Of a DNA stretch of 37,695 bases, positions 8,330 to 15,996 are shown piece after piece. The stretch covers positions 1 to 37,695 of the forward strand of contig CAYMCV010000008.1 of NCBI GenBank assembly GCA_964389005.1, read 5' to 3'. Positions within the stretch are counted from its first letter, which is position 1, and each line of letters opens with the position of its first letter. The notes beneath the pieces are model-generated. The model saw nothing but the letters and a program-made list of their open reading frames with translations. It was not told the origin of the DNA and ran no database searches. Made by a program: the position numbers and the translations under genes. The stretch is from CAYMCV01 sp964389005 (GTDB lineage Bacteria > Bacillota > Clostridia > Lachnospirales > Lachnospiraceae).

Positions 8330-9790
8330 ATGATTGCGGTATGTAACCGTTCCGATTATGAATATGATATCAATGCACTGTTAAAGTCATTTTTTCCGCA
8401 ACAAGAAGTGCAGTTTTTTACGAAGCGACCGGAGATTATGGACGAAGCATGTGACTTAACGGTGGAATTGCAGGTTAATGAAACATCGGCTGTCATTCGC
8501 ATCGAACAGGCAGGCGTGTCGTGTCTTGAACGCAGTGTGGAGTTTTCCGAAGATAATTCAAAAAGTAAGTGCAAGCTTCATTTTTATGATGTTTTATGTG
8601 AATATACGAAGTCCTCTCTTCCGTGGGGGAACCTCACAGGCATTCGCCCCACGAAACTTGCAATGAGTCTGTTCGAAGAAGGGGAAGACGATTCGGAGAT
8701 TTGTGCCAAACTTTGGGAGTCTCATCGTGTCAGCCGTGAGAAAGCAGAACTGAGCATTGCCATCGCCAAAAGAGAACATACCATTCTGACACTTCCGAAT
8801 ATACAGGAAGGTTACAGTCTGTATATCGGAATTCCTTTTTGCCCGACGACCTGTTTGTATTGTTCGTTTACATCGTATCCGATTCACAAATGGGAGAGCC
8901 AAGTTTGGGACTATCTGTATGCCATGGAAAAGGAAATGGATTTTTGGGCCGAACAGTATCGGAATCGTATTCTCAGTACAGTTTATATCGGAGGCGGTAC
9001 TCCGACAACATTGTCGGCGCAACAGCTGCAATGGCTGATAGATAAAATTAAATCCAAATTTAACTTTGACAATGTACTGGAATTTACAGTAGAAGCGGGA
9101 CGTGCAGACAGTATCACACCGGAAAAATTAAGGGTTTTGTATGAATCGGGCGTGACGAGAATCTCTGTGAATCCACAGACGATGAATGAGAAGACATTGC
9201 AACTGATCGGACGAAAACATACGGTTTCGGATGTGTACCGGGCATATCAAGAAGCAAGAGACGCCGGTTTTGACAATATCAACATGGATTTGATTCTGGG
9301 ATTACCGGGAGAGGAAGAGGCGGAAGTGGTTGCTACCACTGAAGCAATCAAGGGATTGTCGCCAGACAGCATTACCATACATTCGCTTGCAATCAAACGT
9401 GCATCCGCTTTGAATCGAATGATTACGGAGCAAGGAATGATTCGTCTGTGTAATACGGATCGAACGATGAAAATTGCTGCACAAGCCGCCGAAGATTTAT
9501 CAATGGTTCCATACTATCTTTATCGACAGAAGAATATGGCGGGAAATTTTGAAAATGTCGGTTATGCGAGAGAAGGAAAATACGGAATCTATAATATCTT
9601 AATCATGGAAGAACGCCAGACCATTGTTGCAATCGGCGCCGGAAGTATAACCAAGGTGGTTTTTGAGAACGGTCGAATGGAACGAAGCGACAACGTCAAA
9701 GACGTCGGTTTATATATTGCACAAACAGATGAAATGATTGAAAGAAAGCGGAGAATTCTTTCCATGACAAAAAAGGAAGCGGAAACGTAA
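8330..9790 (+). CDS. hemZ: Oxygen-independent coproporphyrinogen III dehydrogenase-like radical SAM protein HemZ
   Basis: This is a radical SAM enzyme of the HemN/HemZ family, which oxidatively decarboxylates coproporphyrinogen III without oxygen in haem synthesis. The iron-sulfur motif is CPTTCLYC (CX3CX2C), followed by the SAM-binding YIGGGTPTTLS and later NMDLILGLPGEE. The ~160-residue N-terminal extension before the radical SAM core and the ~486-residue length are typical of HemZ. Many Clostridia with HemZ lack a full haem pathway, so the true reaction may differ. The ATG at 8330 follows GGAGG (8316-8320); a GTG at 8327 is also possible. It closes the apt-relA operon. Confidence 0.93.
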   Translation: MIAVCNRSDYEYDINALLKSFFPQQEVQFFTKRPEIMDEACDLTVELQVNETSAVIRIEQAGVSCLERSVEFSEDNSKSKCKLHFYDVLCEYTKSSLPWGNLTGIRPTKLAMSLFEEGEDDSEICAKLWESHRVSREKAELSIAIAKREHTILTLPNIQEGYSLYIGIPFCPTTCLYCSFTSYPIHKWESQVWDYLYAMEKEMDFWAEQYRNRILSTVYIGGGTPTTLSAQQLQWLIDKIKSKFNFDNVLEFTVEAGRADSITPEKLRVLYESGVTRISVNPQTMNEKTLQLIGRKHTVSDVYRAYQEARDAGFDNINMDLILGLPGEEEAEVVATTEAIKGLSPDSITIHSLAIKRASALNRMITEQGMIRLCNTDRTMKIAAQAAEDLSMVPYYLYRQKNMAGNFENVGYAREGKYGIYNILIMEERQTIVAIGAGSITKVVFENGRMERSDNVKDVGLYIAQTDEMIERKRRILSMTKKEAET

Positions 9791-9797
9791 AAATCAG

Positions 9798-9826
9798 TTG
9801 TCAATTTGGATATTAACGTGTAAAAT
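9798..9826 (+). promoter_or_regulatory. Sigma-A promoter of the hisS-aspS operon
   Basis: TTGTCA (9798-9803), a 17-base spacer and TAAAAT (9821-9826) lie about 90 bases before hisS. No T-box or other leader structure was seen between this promoter and hisS. Confidence 0.7.
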
Positions 9827-9917
9827 CGATATTTGAAGAATAAAAGGCACCTGTTGTTTTTATCGGCGCTATTTGCCGAAATTCTATGAAACAACCGTGT
9901 GTGGAACGGAGTGAAAA

Positions 9918-11177
9918 ATGGGACTTTCCAAAAAACCTGTGACCGGTATGAAAGATATTCTCCCGGAAGAAATGCAGATTCGCGATTATGTCATAGCGGA
10001 GATTAAAAGGACCTATCGTTCGTTTGGCTTTTCGCCGATGGAGACACCCTGTGTGGAGCATATCGAGAATTTGACCAACAAACAAGGCGGAGAAAATGAG
10101 AAACTGATATTCAAGATTTTGAAACGCGGGGAGAAACTGAACCTGGAAGAAGCATCAACAGAAGCGGATTTGGTTGACGGCGGTTTACGTTATGATTTAA
10201 CGGTTCCGCTTGCACGTTTCTATTCCAATCAGAGCGCAGTGCTTCCGCAGCCTTTCAAAGCGGTACAGATTGGCAACGTATGGCGTGCGGACAAGCCGCA
10301 ACGCGGCAGATTCCGTCAGTTTATGCAGTGCGATATCGATATTCTCGGTGAGCCGACGAATCTTGCGGAAATAGAACTGATTCTTGCAACATCCACCTTG
10401 TTGTCCAAACTGGGCTTTTCGGGATTTAAGATTCGCATCAACGATCGTCGGATTTTGAAAGCAATGGCAATCGGAAGCGGATTTTGCGAAGAGGATTGCG
10501 ACACCGTTTTCATTATTTTAGATAAAATGGATAAAATCGGGCCGGACGGTGTCAAAGCGGAACTCATAAAAAACGGATATCCCGAAGAAGCAATCGAAAC
10601 TTATGTCAATATGTTTGCATTGCTTGAACAACAATCGGATCCCATCGGATATCTGAAGGAACAGTTACAGGAGCACTTGGAGCAAGGAACGGCAGAGAAC
10701 TTAAAAGAAATCATGGAAACGGCCCAAGGCGCAATGCCGGATGGTTGTGCGTTGATTTTTGACCCGACCTTGGTTCGGGGAATGAGTTATTATACGGGTA
10801 CCATTTTTGAGATTGAGATGGTTGAGTTTAACAGTAGCGTAGGCGGTGGCGGAAGATATGACAAAATGATAGGAAAGTTTACCGGTACGGATACACCGGC
10901 CTGTGGATTCTCCATTGGTTTCGAGCGTATCATAACCATTCTTCTTGAAAATGGATTTCAAGTTCCGGAAAGTGGTGCAAAACAAGCGTTTCTCTTCGAA
11001 AAAGGCATATCCGCGACAGCGATGGCGGATATCATCAAAGAAGCACAAAAGGAACGCGCCGAAGGGAAGACGGTTCTGGTTGCACGTATGAACAAGAACA
11101 AGAAATTCCAAAAGGAACAATTGGTGAAAGATGGATATGAGGTTTTCCGTGAGTTCTACAGAGAACCATTAAAATAA
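9918..11177 (+). CDS. hisS: Histidine-tRNA ligase
   Basis: This class II aminoacyl-tRNA synthetase charges tRNA-His with histidine. The 419-residue length is normal. Visible signatures are the N-terminal KPVTGMKDILP, histidine-site RYDLTVPLARF (91-101), motif 2 VWRADKPQRGRFRQFMQCDID (122-141), the HisA region LVRGMSYYTGTIFE and motif 3 GFSIGFERI. The start follows GGAGTG. The stop TAA overlaps a possible ATG of the next gene, so hisS and aspS are co-transcribed, the usual order in Firmicutes. Unlike many Firmicute hisS genes, it shows no T-box in its leader. Confidence 0.97.
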   Translation: MGLSKKPVTGMKDILPEEMQIRDYVIAEIKRTYRSFGFSPMETPCVEHIENLTNKQGGENEKLIFKILKRGEKLNLEEASTEADLVDGGLRYDLTVPLARFYSNQSAVLPQPFKAVQIGNVWRADKPQRGRFRQFMQCDIDILGEPTNLAEIELILATSTLLSKLGFSGFKIRINDRRILKAMAIGSGFCEEDCDTVFIILDKMDKIGPDGVKAELIKNGYPEEAIETYVNMFALLEQQSDPIGYLKEQLQEHLEQGTAENLKEIMETAQGAMPDGCALIFDPTLVRGMSYYTGTIFEIEMVEFNSSVGGGGRYDKMIGKFTGTDTPACGFSIGFERIITILLENGFQVPESGAKQAFLFEKGISATAMADIIKEAQKERAEGKTVLVARMNKNKKFQKEQLVKDGYEVFREFYREPLK

Positions 11178-11221
11178 TGAAGCAAATGATAGGCTGCTGC
11201 GGCGGCGGAATGAGAGGAATT

Positions 11222-13042
11222 ATGGCTGAGTCAATGAACGGATTAAAAAGAACACATCGTTGTACGGAACTGTCTGCGAAGAATTTGGGCGAGACGGTTA
11301 CCGTAATGGGATGGGTTCAAAAAAGCAGAAATAAAGGCGGTATCATTTTTACCGATTTACGTGACAGGAGCGGTTTGTTACAGATTATCTTTGAGATGGC
11401 GGGTAACAACAATGCAGACTGTATCGATGAGGATGGATTTGCAAAGGCAGAGCGCCTGCGCAGTGAGTTTGTAATTGCGGTTACGGGACGTGTGGTCAGC
11501 CGTGAAGGTGCTGTCAACGAGAACTTAAAAACCGGTGAAATCGAAGTTCGCGCGACGCAGATTCGCATTCTGTCCGAAGCGCAGACACCACCGTTTCCGA
11601 TTGAAGCGGATTCCAAAACCAAAGAGGAACTGCGATTAAAGTATCGTTATCTGGATTTACGTCGTCCGGATTTACAGTCCAACATTATCATGCGAAGCCA
11701 GGTTGCAACACGAATTCGTGCGTTCTTGGCGGAAGAAGGATTCTTAGAGATTGAGACACCGATATTGATGAAATCGACACCGGAAGGTGCCAGAGACTAT
11801 TTGGTACCGAGTCGTGTACATCCGGGTACTTTTTATGCGCTTCCGCAATCGCCGCAGTTGTTTAAGCAACTTTTGATGTGCTCCGGTTATGACCGATATT
11901 TCCAGATTGCAAAATGTTTCCGTGACGAGGATTTGCGCGCTGACCGTCAACCGGAATTCACACAGGTGGATATGGAATTGTCCTTCGTTGAGGTAGACGA
12001 TGTTCTTGAAGTGAATGAACGCCTGTTAAAAAAAGTATTTGCGGATACCATAGGAGTCGATATTCAGCTTCCCATACCGCGTATGACATGGAAAGAGGCA
12101 ATGGATAGATTCGGTTCCGATAAACCGGATACACGTTTCGGTATGGAGTTAATCAATGTAACGGATGTCGTTTCAAATTGCGGTTTTTCCGTATTTACGC
12201 AGGCAATTGCCGCAGGTGGTTCTGTTCGCGGATTAAATGTTGAAGGACAGGCAGAAATGCCGCGGAAGAAAATTGACGCACTTGTTGAATTTGCAAAGGG
12301 ATTCGGTGCCAAAGGACTTGCTTATATTGCTTGTATGCCTGACGGAACTTATAAGTCTTCTTTTACCAAATTTTTATCCGAACAGGAAGTGACCGACCTA
12401 GTCAATGCCATGGGCGGAAAACCGGGAGATTTGTTACTGTTTGCGGCAGATCGCGATGTGGTTGTATATGATGTGTTGGGTAATTTGCGAATCGATCTTG
12501 CCAAGAACTTCAACTTAATCGATCAGAATCAATTTAACTTCCTTTGGGTTACGGAGTTCCCGCTATTGGAGTGGAACGAGGATGAGAAGCGTTTTGTTGC
12601 GGTACATCACCCGTTTACCATGCCTATGGATGAGGATTTGCAATACTTGGAAAGCGATCCCGGACGTGTACGTGCGAAGGCATATGATATTGTTTTGAAC
12701 GGTACGGAACTTGGCGGCGGAAGTGTCAGAATTCACCAGAATGATATTCAAGAGAAGATGTTTTCCATTTTAGGTTTTACACAGGAACAGGCTTATGAGC
12801 GCTTCGGTTTCCTATTGAATGCGTTTAAGTACGGCGTACCGCCTCATGCAGGTTTGGCCTACGGACTTGACCGTATGATTATGCTTATGGTTAATGCAGA
12901 GTCCATCAGAGACGTCATTGCATTCCCGAAGGTAAAAGATGCATCCTGTTTGATGTCCGAAGCTCCTAATGTCGTTGATCAACAACAGATTGATGACTTA
13001 TGTATTGCAATTGTGGAACCCCAAAAAGGAAATGAAGAATGA
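11222..13042 (+). CDS. aspS: Aspartate-tRNA ligase
   Basis: This class II synthetase charges tRNA-Asp, or both tRNA-Asp and tRNA-Asn in bacteria without AsnRS. The anticodon-binding OB fold is at the N-terminus (GETVTVMGWVQKSRNKGG), motif 2 is FRDEDLRADRQPEFTQ, the bacterial GAD insertion domain lies in the middle (about residues 280-420), followed by GTELGGGSVRIH and motif 3 PPHAGLAYGLDRMIM. I chose the start MAESMNG at 11222, with GAGGAA just upstream, because it matches the usual N-terminus; an ATG at 11177 overlapping the hisS stop would add 15 unusual residues rich in Gly and Cys. About 606 residues. Confidence 0.96.
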   Translation: MAESMNGLKRTHRCTELSAKNLGETVTVMGWVQKSRNKGGIIFTDLRDRSGLLQIIFEMAGNNNADCIDEDGFAKAERLRSEFVIAVTGRVVSREGAVNENLKTGEIEVRATQIRILSEAQTPPFPIEADSKTKEELRLKYRYLDLRRPDLQSNIIMRSQVATRIRAFLAEEGFLEIETPILMKSTPEGARDYLVPSRVHPGTFYALPQSPQLFKQLLMCSGYDRYFQIAKCFRDEDLRADRQPEFTQVDMELSFVEVDDVLEVNERLLKKVFADTIGVDIQLPIPRMTWKEAMDRFGSDKPDTRFGMELINVTDVVSNCGFSVFTQAIAAGGSVRGLNVEGQAEMPRKKIDALVEFAKGFGAKGLAYIACMPDGTYKSSFTKFLSEQEVTDLVNAMGGKPGDLLLFAADRDVVVYDVLGNLRIDLAKNFNLIDQNQFNFLWVTEFPLLEWNEDEKRFVAVHHPFTMPMDEDLQYLESDPGRVRAKAYDIVLNGTELGGGSVRIHQNDIQEKMFSILGFTQEQAYERFGFLLNAFKYGVPPHAGLAYGLDRMIMLMVNAESIRDVIAFPKVKDASCLMSEAPNVVDQQQIDDLCIAIVEPQKGNEE

Positions 13043-13737
13043 AACGACTGTATTGGTGTGATACGACAGAACTCATGGAGTGTACGCCTGATGTCTTTGA
13101 AGTAAAATTGTCACAATATATGTTGTCGGCGTACAGAACAGCAAAAATAAATCAATATCAAACGATGGCAGACCGCGCAAGATGCTTGGGCGCCGGAGTT
13201 TTGTTGCGAGAAGCACTGCGGGAGTATTTAAAGGATACCCCCGCTTTTTCGTCGGAAACAAATTGGGCGAAATTATGCGAGGAAACAACAAATCAAGAGA
13301 CAAACAGACCGTATTTGGTTGCATATCCGGGATTTCATTACAGCATATCTCACTCCGGAAAGTACGTTATATGTGCTGTATCAGATATGCCAATCGGTGC
13401 GGACATACAGGAATACAAAGAAATCTCCGTATCTGTGATTGATAGGGTTCTCTGTGCGGATGAGAAGGAGATTTACGAGCGTATACCATCTGCGGCAGAG
13501 AAGCAACGGACATTTTTCGAAATCTGGTCTGCGCATGAGAGCTATGTCAAAATGACCGGCGAAGGAATGAAAGGCTTACGAACCGTTTGTTACCAAATGG
13601 ATTGTAATACAATCTGTTCGTTGACGGGCGAGAGGTTGGCATACATTGAAGTTTTGAATTTTTTGGTAGATTATGCAATCTGTATTTGTGACCGCCATGG
13701 CATCAAAATTGATAATATAATACATATTTACCTATAA
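13039..13737 (+). CDS. 4'-phosphopantetheinyl transferase, Sfp/AcpT type
   Basis: The enzyme transfers phosphopantetheine from CoA onto a carrier-protein serine. The 232-residue protein has the Sfp-type layout: FHYSISHSGKYVICAV (99-114), the metal-site GADIQ (120-124) and the second motif FFEIWSAHESYVKMTGEGM (159-177). Two positions differ from the textbook motif: GADIQ has Gln where GIDIE has Glu, and the WxxKE lysine is His166. Glu167 and Lys171 are kept. The ATG overlaps the aspS stop by 4 bases, so it is translationally coupled to the synthetases. The carrier it serves is not in the window. It is probably functional, but that needs testing because of the substitutions. Confidence 0.85.
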   Translation: MKRLYWCDTTELMECTPDVFEVKLSQYMLSAYRTAKINQYQTMADRARCLGAGVLLREALREYLKDTPAFSSETNWAKLCEETTNQETNRPYLVAYPGFHYSISHSGKYVICAVSDMPIGADIQEYKEISVSVIDRVLCADEKEIYERIPSAAEKQRTFFEIWSAHESYVKMTGEGMKGLRTVCYQMDCNTICSLTGERLAYIEVLNFLVDYAICICDRHGIKIDNIIHIYL

Positions 13738-13972
13738 ACAGTAAAAATGAAAGTTAAAATTATACAATATAACCAAAATCATGAGAAAATGTTGACGATA
13801 TTTCCAATGGATTTTTTTGGACATAAAAGATATAATGAAATAGAGCGGGGGGTTCTTTCAAATTTTCATAAGTAGTACATGGTAGAGTGTTTTGAAGCAT
13901 TGCGATTTCAGTCGATTTCAGGAAGGGAACGCAGGCGGAGGATTACTGTATGACTAATCTTGGGAGGGCTGA

Positions 13973-15247
13973 ATGAATAAGGATAAACTAACTGGACTAT
14001 TGCTTTTTGATGATTTTATTATAGAGGCAACACGGTGTATTGAACAGACGCCCCAAGAGAATATGTTGGTTGTCATTTCGTGCGACATCAGTAATTTTAA
14101 ATACATCAATCGTATGTATGGATATGAAGCCGGTGATAAACTGATTGCCGGTTTGGCGAAATGCATGGTTCATGAACAAGAGAATTGTATTTGTGCATGC
14201 AGACCTTATTCTGACCATATACTCGGTATTTTTGAAGTTTGTTTTGAATGGGAAGAAGCCAGAACAAGATTGCGAAAAGTTCAGGAACAATTTGTGAAAT
14301 TATACAAGAAAGATGTTCCGAGGGCTTCACTGCATTTGAATGTCGGCGTGTATGTATTTGGCGATCACAGAGAACCGATTACATCTGCGATTGACAAGTC
14401 CAATATTGCAAGACGAAGCGTAAAAGGCAATTATTGTGTATCCTGTGCCGTTTACACGAAGGAAATGCAGGAGAAAAAAGAAGAAGACGCCAAGATTATT
14501 CCGATTTTTGAGAAAGCATTGGAAGAGAAGAAGATATTGGTTTATTTACAGCCCAAGGTCAGCGTGAGCGGTAAGCGTATTGTCGGAGCGGAGGCACTGA
14601 CACGTCTTGTCGATGATGACGGCAAAATCATCAGTCCGGATGTGTTTATTCCTATCTTGGAAAACAGCGGTAAAGTATTGGATTTGGATTGGTATGTGAT
14701 GTCATACGTCTTTGGGTGTATCCAAAGGTGGCTAAGCGAAGGCAAGACGCCGAATCCTATTTCCATCAACTTGAGTAAGATTCATTTTTATTACGATAAT
14801 TTGGTTAATGATATCATTAAAGAATTTGATTTGTATTCCATACCTGCGAAGTATGTGGAGTTTGAAATAACGGAGTCCGTATTTTTTGAGGAAGCGGAGT
14901 TGATTATCAGTAAGATTGGGAAGTTAAGAGAACATGGTTTTAAAGTAAGTGTTGATGACTTTGGAGCCGGTTATTCCTCGCTGAACTTAATCGGCATTCT
15001 GCCCGTTGATACCATCAAATTGGATAAAGGATTTATTAAGAACGGCTTAAACAATAAGAAAGGCAAAGATATCATTAAGGGCTTGATTCAGATATTGAAT
15101 GAAATTGATATGGATATCGTATGTGAAGGAATCGAGACACCGGAAGAAGAAAAGATTGTTTTTGAGTTCGGTTGCGATTCCATGCAGGGATTTTTATATG
15201 ACAAGCCGATACCGATACAGACATTTGAAGCGAAATACTTATCGTAA
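13973..15247 (+). CDS. Cyclic di-GMP phosphodiesterase: degenerate GGDEF plus EAL
   Basis: The N-terminal part (about residues 1-165) has the GGDEF fold: DISNFKYINRMYGYEAGDKLI fits the nucleotide-binding helix, but the active site is YSDHILG (79-85) instead of a GGDEF motif, so it should not make c-di-GMP. The C-terminal EAL domain (175-424) appears active, with the EAL motif in GAEALTRL (205-212), ISINLS, FEITES, VDDFGAGYSS (327-336), IKLDKGFI, EGIET and MQGFLYDKP. It would hydrolyse c-di-GMP in the cytosol. No membrane or PAS domain is present. The ATG follows GGGAGGG. A TATAAT at 13831-13836 may be its promoter, leaving a leader of about 130 bases; no convincing -35 was found. Confidence 0.92.
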   Translation: MNKDKLTGLLLFDDFIIEATRCIEQTPQENMLVVISCDISNFKYINRMYGYEAGDKLIAGLAKCMVHEQENCICACRPYSDHILGIFEVCFEWEEARTRLRKVQEQFVKLYKKDVPRASLHLNVGVYVFGDHREPITSAIDKSNIARRSVKGNYCVSCAVYTKEMQEKKEEDAKIIPIFEKALEEKKILVYLQPKVSVSGKRIVGAEALTRLVDDDGKIISPDVFIPILENSGKVLDLDWYVMSYVFGCIQRWLSEGKTPNPISINLSKIHFYYDNLVNDIIKEFDLYSIPAKYVEFEITESVFFEEAELIISKIGKLREHGFKVSVDDFGAGYSSLNLIGILPVDTIKLDKGFIKNGLNNKKGKDIIKGLIQILNEIDMDIVCEGIETPEEEKIVFEFGCDSMQGFLYDKPIPIQTFEAKYLS

Positions 15248-15278
15248 AAATTACAGATGAATTAGTCTCCTTTCAAAA

Positions 15279-15316
15279 AGGCGTAAAAAGTATATCTTTT
15301 TACGCCTGATTTTTTA
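15279..15316 (+). terminator. Terminator between the EAL gene and the amidase
   Basis: A 12-bp inverted repeat pairs AGGCGTAAAAAG (15279-15290) with CTTTTTACGCCT (to 15307), followed by a run of T. It ends the plus-strand EAL transcript. The T run overlaps the last codon of the minus-strand amidase, so it may also act in the other direction, though less strongly. Confidence 0.8.
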
Positions 15317-15893
15317 GTCAACCCATGACGGATACAGTGTTTCCAGTATTCCGTCTGCGATTGCCTGCGCAATTTCGTCAAATCTTGCATCAAACAGATA
15401 ATTATCTTGGTCTGTATTAATGNNNNNNNNNNATTGCATCATTAGAATTTGTCAAATAGCCCATTTCAACCAACACAGCAGGCATTTGCGTCCGATTTAG
15501 AACAACAAGATTGGGCCTTTCGTTTACACCAAGGTTTCTGAAGCCTATTTTTTCAAGTTCCTCATTTATTTGTGCCGCCAAGACGGCAGCTTTGGAATTT
15601 GCGTTATAGACCAAGGTTTCCACACCGGAATATTGATTCGGATAAACGCTGGAATTGCGATGGATTGACACAAAATAATCGCCACCGGAAATGTTTGCCT
15701 CCTGTGCTTTTTCATAGGGGGATTCATATATATCATCCGTTCTTGTATAGAAGACATCTACACCTGATCTGCTCAAAATATCTCCGATTGCCAATGTAAG
15801 TTTTAACGCATCGTCTTTTTCCTGCCTTCCGCCATATACGGCACCGGGATTGGCACCACCATGACCGGCATCCAAAACAACAGTATATGCCAT
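15314..15893 (-). CDS. N-acetylmuramoyl-L-alanine amidase (amidase_3), interrupted by an assembly gap
   Basis: Zinc-dependent amidases of this family cut the bond between N-acetylmuramic acid and the stem peptide. Starting at MAYTVV (15893), the sequence shows the zinc ligands in VVLDAGHGGANPG, the Glu in GRQEKDD, a His in FVSIHRNS, and the catalytic Glu in VLVEMGYLTN. After the gap at 15423-15432 it resumes as INTDQDNYLFDARF and ends in LETLYPSWVD. Joining the parts needs a gap divisible by three. The start has AGAGG ahead of it; longer upstream reading is not family-like. No signal peptide is seen, so how it reaches the wall is unclear. About 190 residues plus the missing part, a single-domain enzyme. 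Confidence 0.88.
15423..15432. other. Assembly gap (10 N) inside the amidase gene
   Basis: The flanking frames match only if the missing length is a multiple of three, so 10 is a placeholder. Confidence 0.9.
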
Positions 15894-15952
15894 GTTTTTG
15901 CCTCTGATTCTCTCTTTATATAGATTATGAATTGCGAAAGAGGAATGTGTAA

Positions 15953-15985
15953 CAAAAAAAGAGTTCTGCGAACAGAACTCTTTTT
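15953..15985 (-). terminator. Terminator after the GH9 gene
   Basis: An 8-bp stem of GAGTTCTG and CAGAACTC (15961-15980) around a CGAA loop is flanked by A and T runs on both sides. On the minus strand it has a seven-T tail and lies 12 bases past the GH9 stop, before the amidase start, so the two minus-strand genes are probably separate units. Confidence 0.85.
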
Positions 15986-15996
15986 CGTACGTCGAC

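Noticed and set aside
9791..9917. A T-box in front of hisS
   Set aside because: The 127-base leader has a promoter but no T-box core or terminator hairpin.
13838..13972. A c-di-GMP riboswitch ahead of the EAL gene
   Set aside because: GGGAACGCAGGC resembles part of the GEMM-I core only loosely; the tetraloop/receptor parts and the paired helices are not present.
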